Virus record (IMG/VR): IMGVR_UViG_3300036780_000408
Span: 1-22,756 of that record
Origin: a virus
Direction: 5' to 3' (one strand)
Length of the DNA stretch: 22,756 nucleotides
The notes beneath the pieces were generated by a model. It was not told where the DNA came from. It saw only the letters and a program-made list of their open reading frames with translations, and ran no database searches. Of this stretch, positions 21,022 through 22,756 are shown piece by piece (position 1 is the first letter of the stretch; the number at the start of each line of letters is the position of its first letter). The position numbers and the translations under genes are program-made.

Positions 21022-22368
21022 TCAGTCTCGGCCCGCGGCCCGCTCCGCATAGAGTTGGCGGTAGTAGTCGAGGAGGCCGGTGTCGCCTGATGCAACCATC
21101 AATTCGGTGAGCGCCCAGATCAGCGCATCGAGCCGGTCGGGCGAATAGCCTTCGCGGCCGCGGTCGAAGTCGCTCGCGAAGGCGCAGAGCTGGTCTTCGA
21201 GCGCGGGAAAGGCGCCCAGATGATGCACGCGAGCTTGCTCGTAAAGCGCGGCCACGGGCTCGGCGCGGGTGGCCTTGCCGCGGGTTGCGCGCACCGCTTT
21301 GAAACTTGCACTGGGATCGAGCGTGCGGATGACGGTTTCGACCATGTCGCCGCCATTGTTCACCTCGGCGACGATGCGGTCGGCATGGCGTGCGTGATAG
21401 AGCGCGAGAGCGCGGCGCGCCCATTCGGGCGGCGCGTACCGGCCGGAGAGATCGTCGAGGACATAGCCATGCCCGTCCTCGCCGAGACCGGCAGCGATGA
21501 TACCGGTCTCATCGGCCCCATCGCTCACGCTCGCGGCGGGATCGATGGCGACGACGACACGGCGCAGCGCCGGTATCTCGCATACCCGCGCGCGCTCGAC
21601 GACATCGCGTGTCCAGAGCGCGCCCGGTATATCGTCGAGGAGTTCGGCAGCGATCTCCTGGCGCCCGAGCCGCGTGCCTTCGTAGCGTTTGACGATCTGC
21701 GACAAGAACGGCGGCGCGAGATTGACGCGGTTCTCATAGGTCGAGCCGCGGGTCACCGCGACATCGCTCCGCTGCAGCAAGCCGCGCACGAGCTTGATCG
21801 GTTTCGGCGTAGTCGTCACCACACAGCGCGGACGCTCGCCCAGCCGCAGCCCGAACATCAGCATGTCCCAGGCTTCGGGATAGCGCCAGGCCGCGAGCTC
21901 GTCGCACCAGGCGGCGTCGTGCTGCGGCCCGCGCAGCTCTTCCGGCTGCTCGGCCGAATAGGTCGTGGCAACGGCGCCGTTAGGCCACGTCAATCGGCGC
22001 TTCGTCGGCTCGTAGCGCGGCCGGAACCATGGCGGCGAGATTGCGAGAATGCCGCTTTCGCCTTCCACCAGCACGTCGCGGACATCGCTTGCGGTGCGCG
22101 CGACCAGCGCGATGCGATTGACCTGCCGCGCCTCGACTTGCGCGCGCACCCATTCGGCGCCGGTGCGTGTCTTGCCGAAGCCGCGGCCGGCGAGGACGAG
22201 CCAGATGAACCAGTCGCCGTGCGGCGGCAACTGATTGCGCCGCGCCCAGAACGCCCAGTCATATTCGAGCGCCGCCCACTCCTCAGCCGTGAGGTCGGCC
22301 AGGATCCTCGTCCGTTCCGCCATCGGAAGAGCGCGCAGCGAGTCGGCGAGCGATGCGTTCCCTGGCAC
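21022..22368 (-). CDS. terL: Terminase large subunit, packaging ATPase and nuclease (448 aa)
   Basis: Residues 60-67 (AGRGFGKT) form the Walker A motif and 150-157 (HDAAWCDE) the Walker B with catalytic Glu157; TTTPKP at 185-190 is the coupling motif. The C-terminal nuclease has acidic residues at Asp276 (VVAIDPAAS), Glu335 (VAEVNNGG) and Asp414 (DRLDALIWA), all in order. The protein packages DNA into the prohead through the portal and cuts it. The GTG start at 22368 keeps the conserved leader SLADSLRALPMAERTRILADL (by position) and overlaps the small terminase gene by 86 bases; ATG at 22323 would remove it. No frameshift or missing catalytic residue is apparent. Confidence 0.95.
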   Translation of the reverse strand: MPGNASLADSLRALPMAERTRILADLTAEEWAALEYDWAFWARRNQLPPHGDWFIWLVLAGRGFGKTRTGAEWVRAQVEARQVNRIALVARTASDVRDVLVEGESGILAISPPWFRPRYEPTKRRLTWPNGAVATTYSAEQPEELRGPQHDAAWCDELAAWRYPEAWDMLMFGLRLGERPRCVVTTTPKPIKLVRGLLQRSDVAVTRGSTYENRVNLAPPFLSQIVKRYEGTRLGRQEIAAELLDDIPGALWTRDVVERARVCEIPALRRVVVAIDPAASVSDGADETGIIAAGLGEDGHGYVLDDLSGRYAPPEWARRALALYHARHADRIVAEVNNGGDMVETVIRTLDPSASFKAVRATRGKATRAEPVAALYEQARVHHLGAFPALEDQLCAFASDFDRGREGYSPDRLDALIWALTELMVASGDTGLLDYYRQLYAERAAGRD

Positions 22369-22756
22369 TCTCCACCTTCGCAGGTGCGGCAGCGTTGCCG
22401 CTCATCTCGACACGGTCGCGATATTTCATCGGACGATTGGCGCGCAGCAGCAGCGTCATGAGCCCGTCGCTGTAGTCGCGCACGAACGTCACGATCTTGC
22501 CGGCGCTCATCACCGGCTTTTCCACGCCGGCGACAGCGCGCCGCCACGCCTCGGCCTCGAGCAGATCGATCGCCGACTCCTCGGCGTCTCGGAAGCGCGC
22601 TTTGAACTCGGCATCGCCCGCGAGCTTGTCATAGACGGTGCGTCGGCCGAGCCCGCAGGCTTTCGCCGCCAGCGTCACATTGCCGTGCTCGGCGAAGGCC
22701 GCGAGGAATTTCTCCCAGGTCGCATCGGCGACCCGTTTACCGGTGCGGCGCCGCAT
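22283..22756 (-). CDS. Terminase small subunit-like protein (at least 157 aa, reaches window edge)
   Basis: The first codon, ATG, coincides with the window edge, so the true start could lie further right. Residues 26-48 (NVTLAAKACGLGRRTVYDKL) form a helix-turn-helix typical of small terminase subunits, followed by an AEFKARFRDAEESAIDLLEAEAWRRA (by position) helix for oligomerisation. This protein recognises the packaging site and loads the large subunit. The tail (RIARRLAARSSDGG) overlaps the TerL start. Position directly before TerL supports the call; no family search was made. Confidence 0.85.
   Translation of the reverse strand: MRRRTGKRVADATWEKFLAAFAEHGNVTLAAKACGLGRRTVYDKLAGDAEFKARFRDAEESAIDLLEAEAWRRAVAGVEKPVMSAGKIVTFVRDYSDGLMTLLLRANRPMKYRDRVEMSGNAAAPAKVESARERIARRLAARSSDGGTDEDPGRPHG

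Noticed and set aside
21220-22461. Long plus-strand open frame of 413 codons
   Set aside because: Antisense shadow of the large terminase gene, which has all catalytic motifs.
1-22756. Gene transfer agent cluster instead of a prophage
   Set aside because: The head gene set overlaps in kind, but two cargo blocks, an interrupted tail module, large appendage genes and a small terminase with normal HTH fit a prophage better.

Overview
The window is a high-GC prophage or temperate-phage structural region. It most likely comes from an alphaproteobacterium, probably Hyphomicrobiales; this rests on the strong G/C third-position bias and on the style of the TerL, portal, gp6-like and gp10-like proteins, not on a database search. 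Nearly every gene is on the minus strand, so transcription runs from the right edge to the left edge. The order matches a siphovirus with an HK97-type head.

In transcription order: packaging genes (small terminase 22283-22756, large terminase 21022-22368); a zinc-ribbon protein and small virion-type proteins (19228-20995); a large propeller-like protein with a repetitive Ala-rich tail (17062-19206) and a small possible fibre-tail adaptor (16704-17060); then the portal (14749-16698). Portal, protease and capsid genes are normally close together. Here about 4 kb of accessory genes (10804-14566) separates portal from protease. That cargo holds two paralogous exported proteins, a 57-aa gene, a protein with a possible toxin-like C-terminus, a SecD-like exported protein, a frameshifted paralog and a ClpX-type zinc-finger protein. 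The prohead protease (9772-10728), major capsid protein (8136-9635), a small protein (7876-8058), a gp6-like connector (7306-7869), a gp10-like protein (6833-7309) and a tail terminator-like protein (6402-6836) follow.

A second cargo block (3375-6395) sits between the tail terminator-like gene and the tail tube gene. It begins with a 99-aa toxin-44-like domain, in frame with the tail gene but after its stop codon, followed by four tandem membrane proteins, three of them clear paralogs. I read this as a candidate toxin plus immunity array carried by the phage. The tail module resumes with a 61-aa protein, the tail tube (2391-3128) and a tail assembly chaperone (2095-2391), then stops. No tape-measure gene is visible. 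Instead a plus-strand membrane-protein gene (from 1706) runs head-on into the chaperone gene, and three small minus-strand genes lead to a strong rho-independent terminator at 23-55.

Recurring themes are phage structural proteins with extra C-terminal domains, a shared QPRDEHGRWTS motif in the portal and in a cargo protein, duplicated segments, and frameshifts or lost starts in the cargo genes. The tail end looks rearranged, so the element may be defective, or its tail genes may lie elsewhere.
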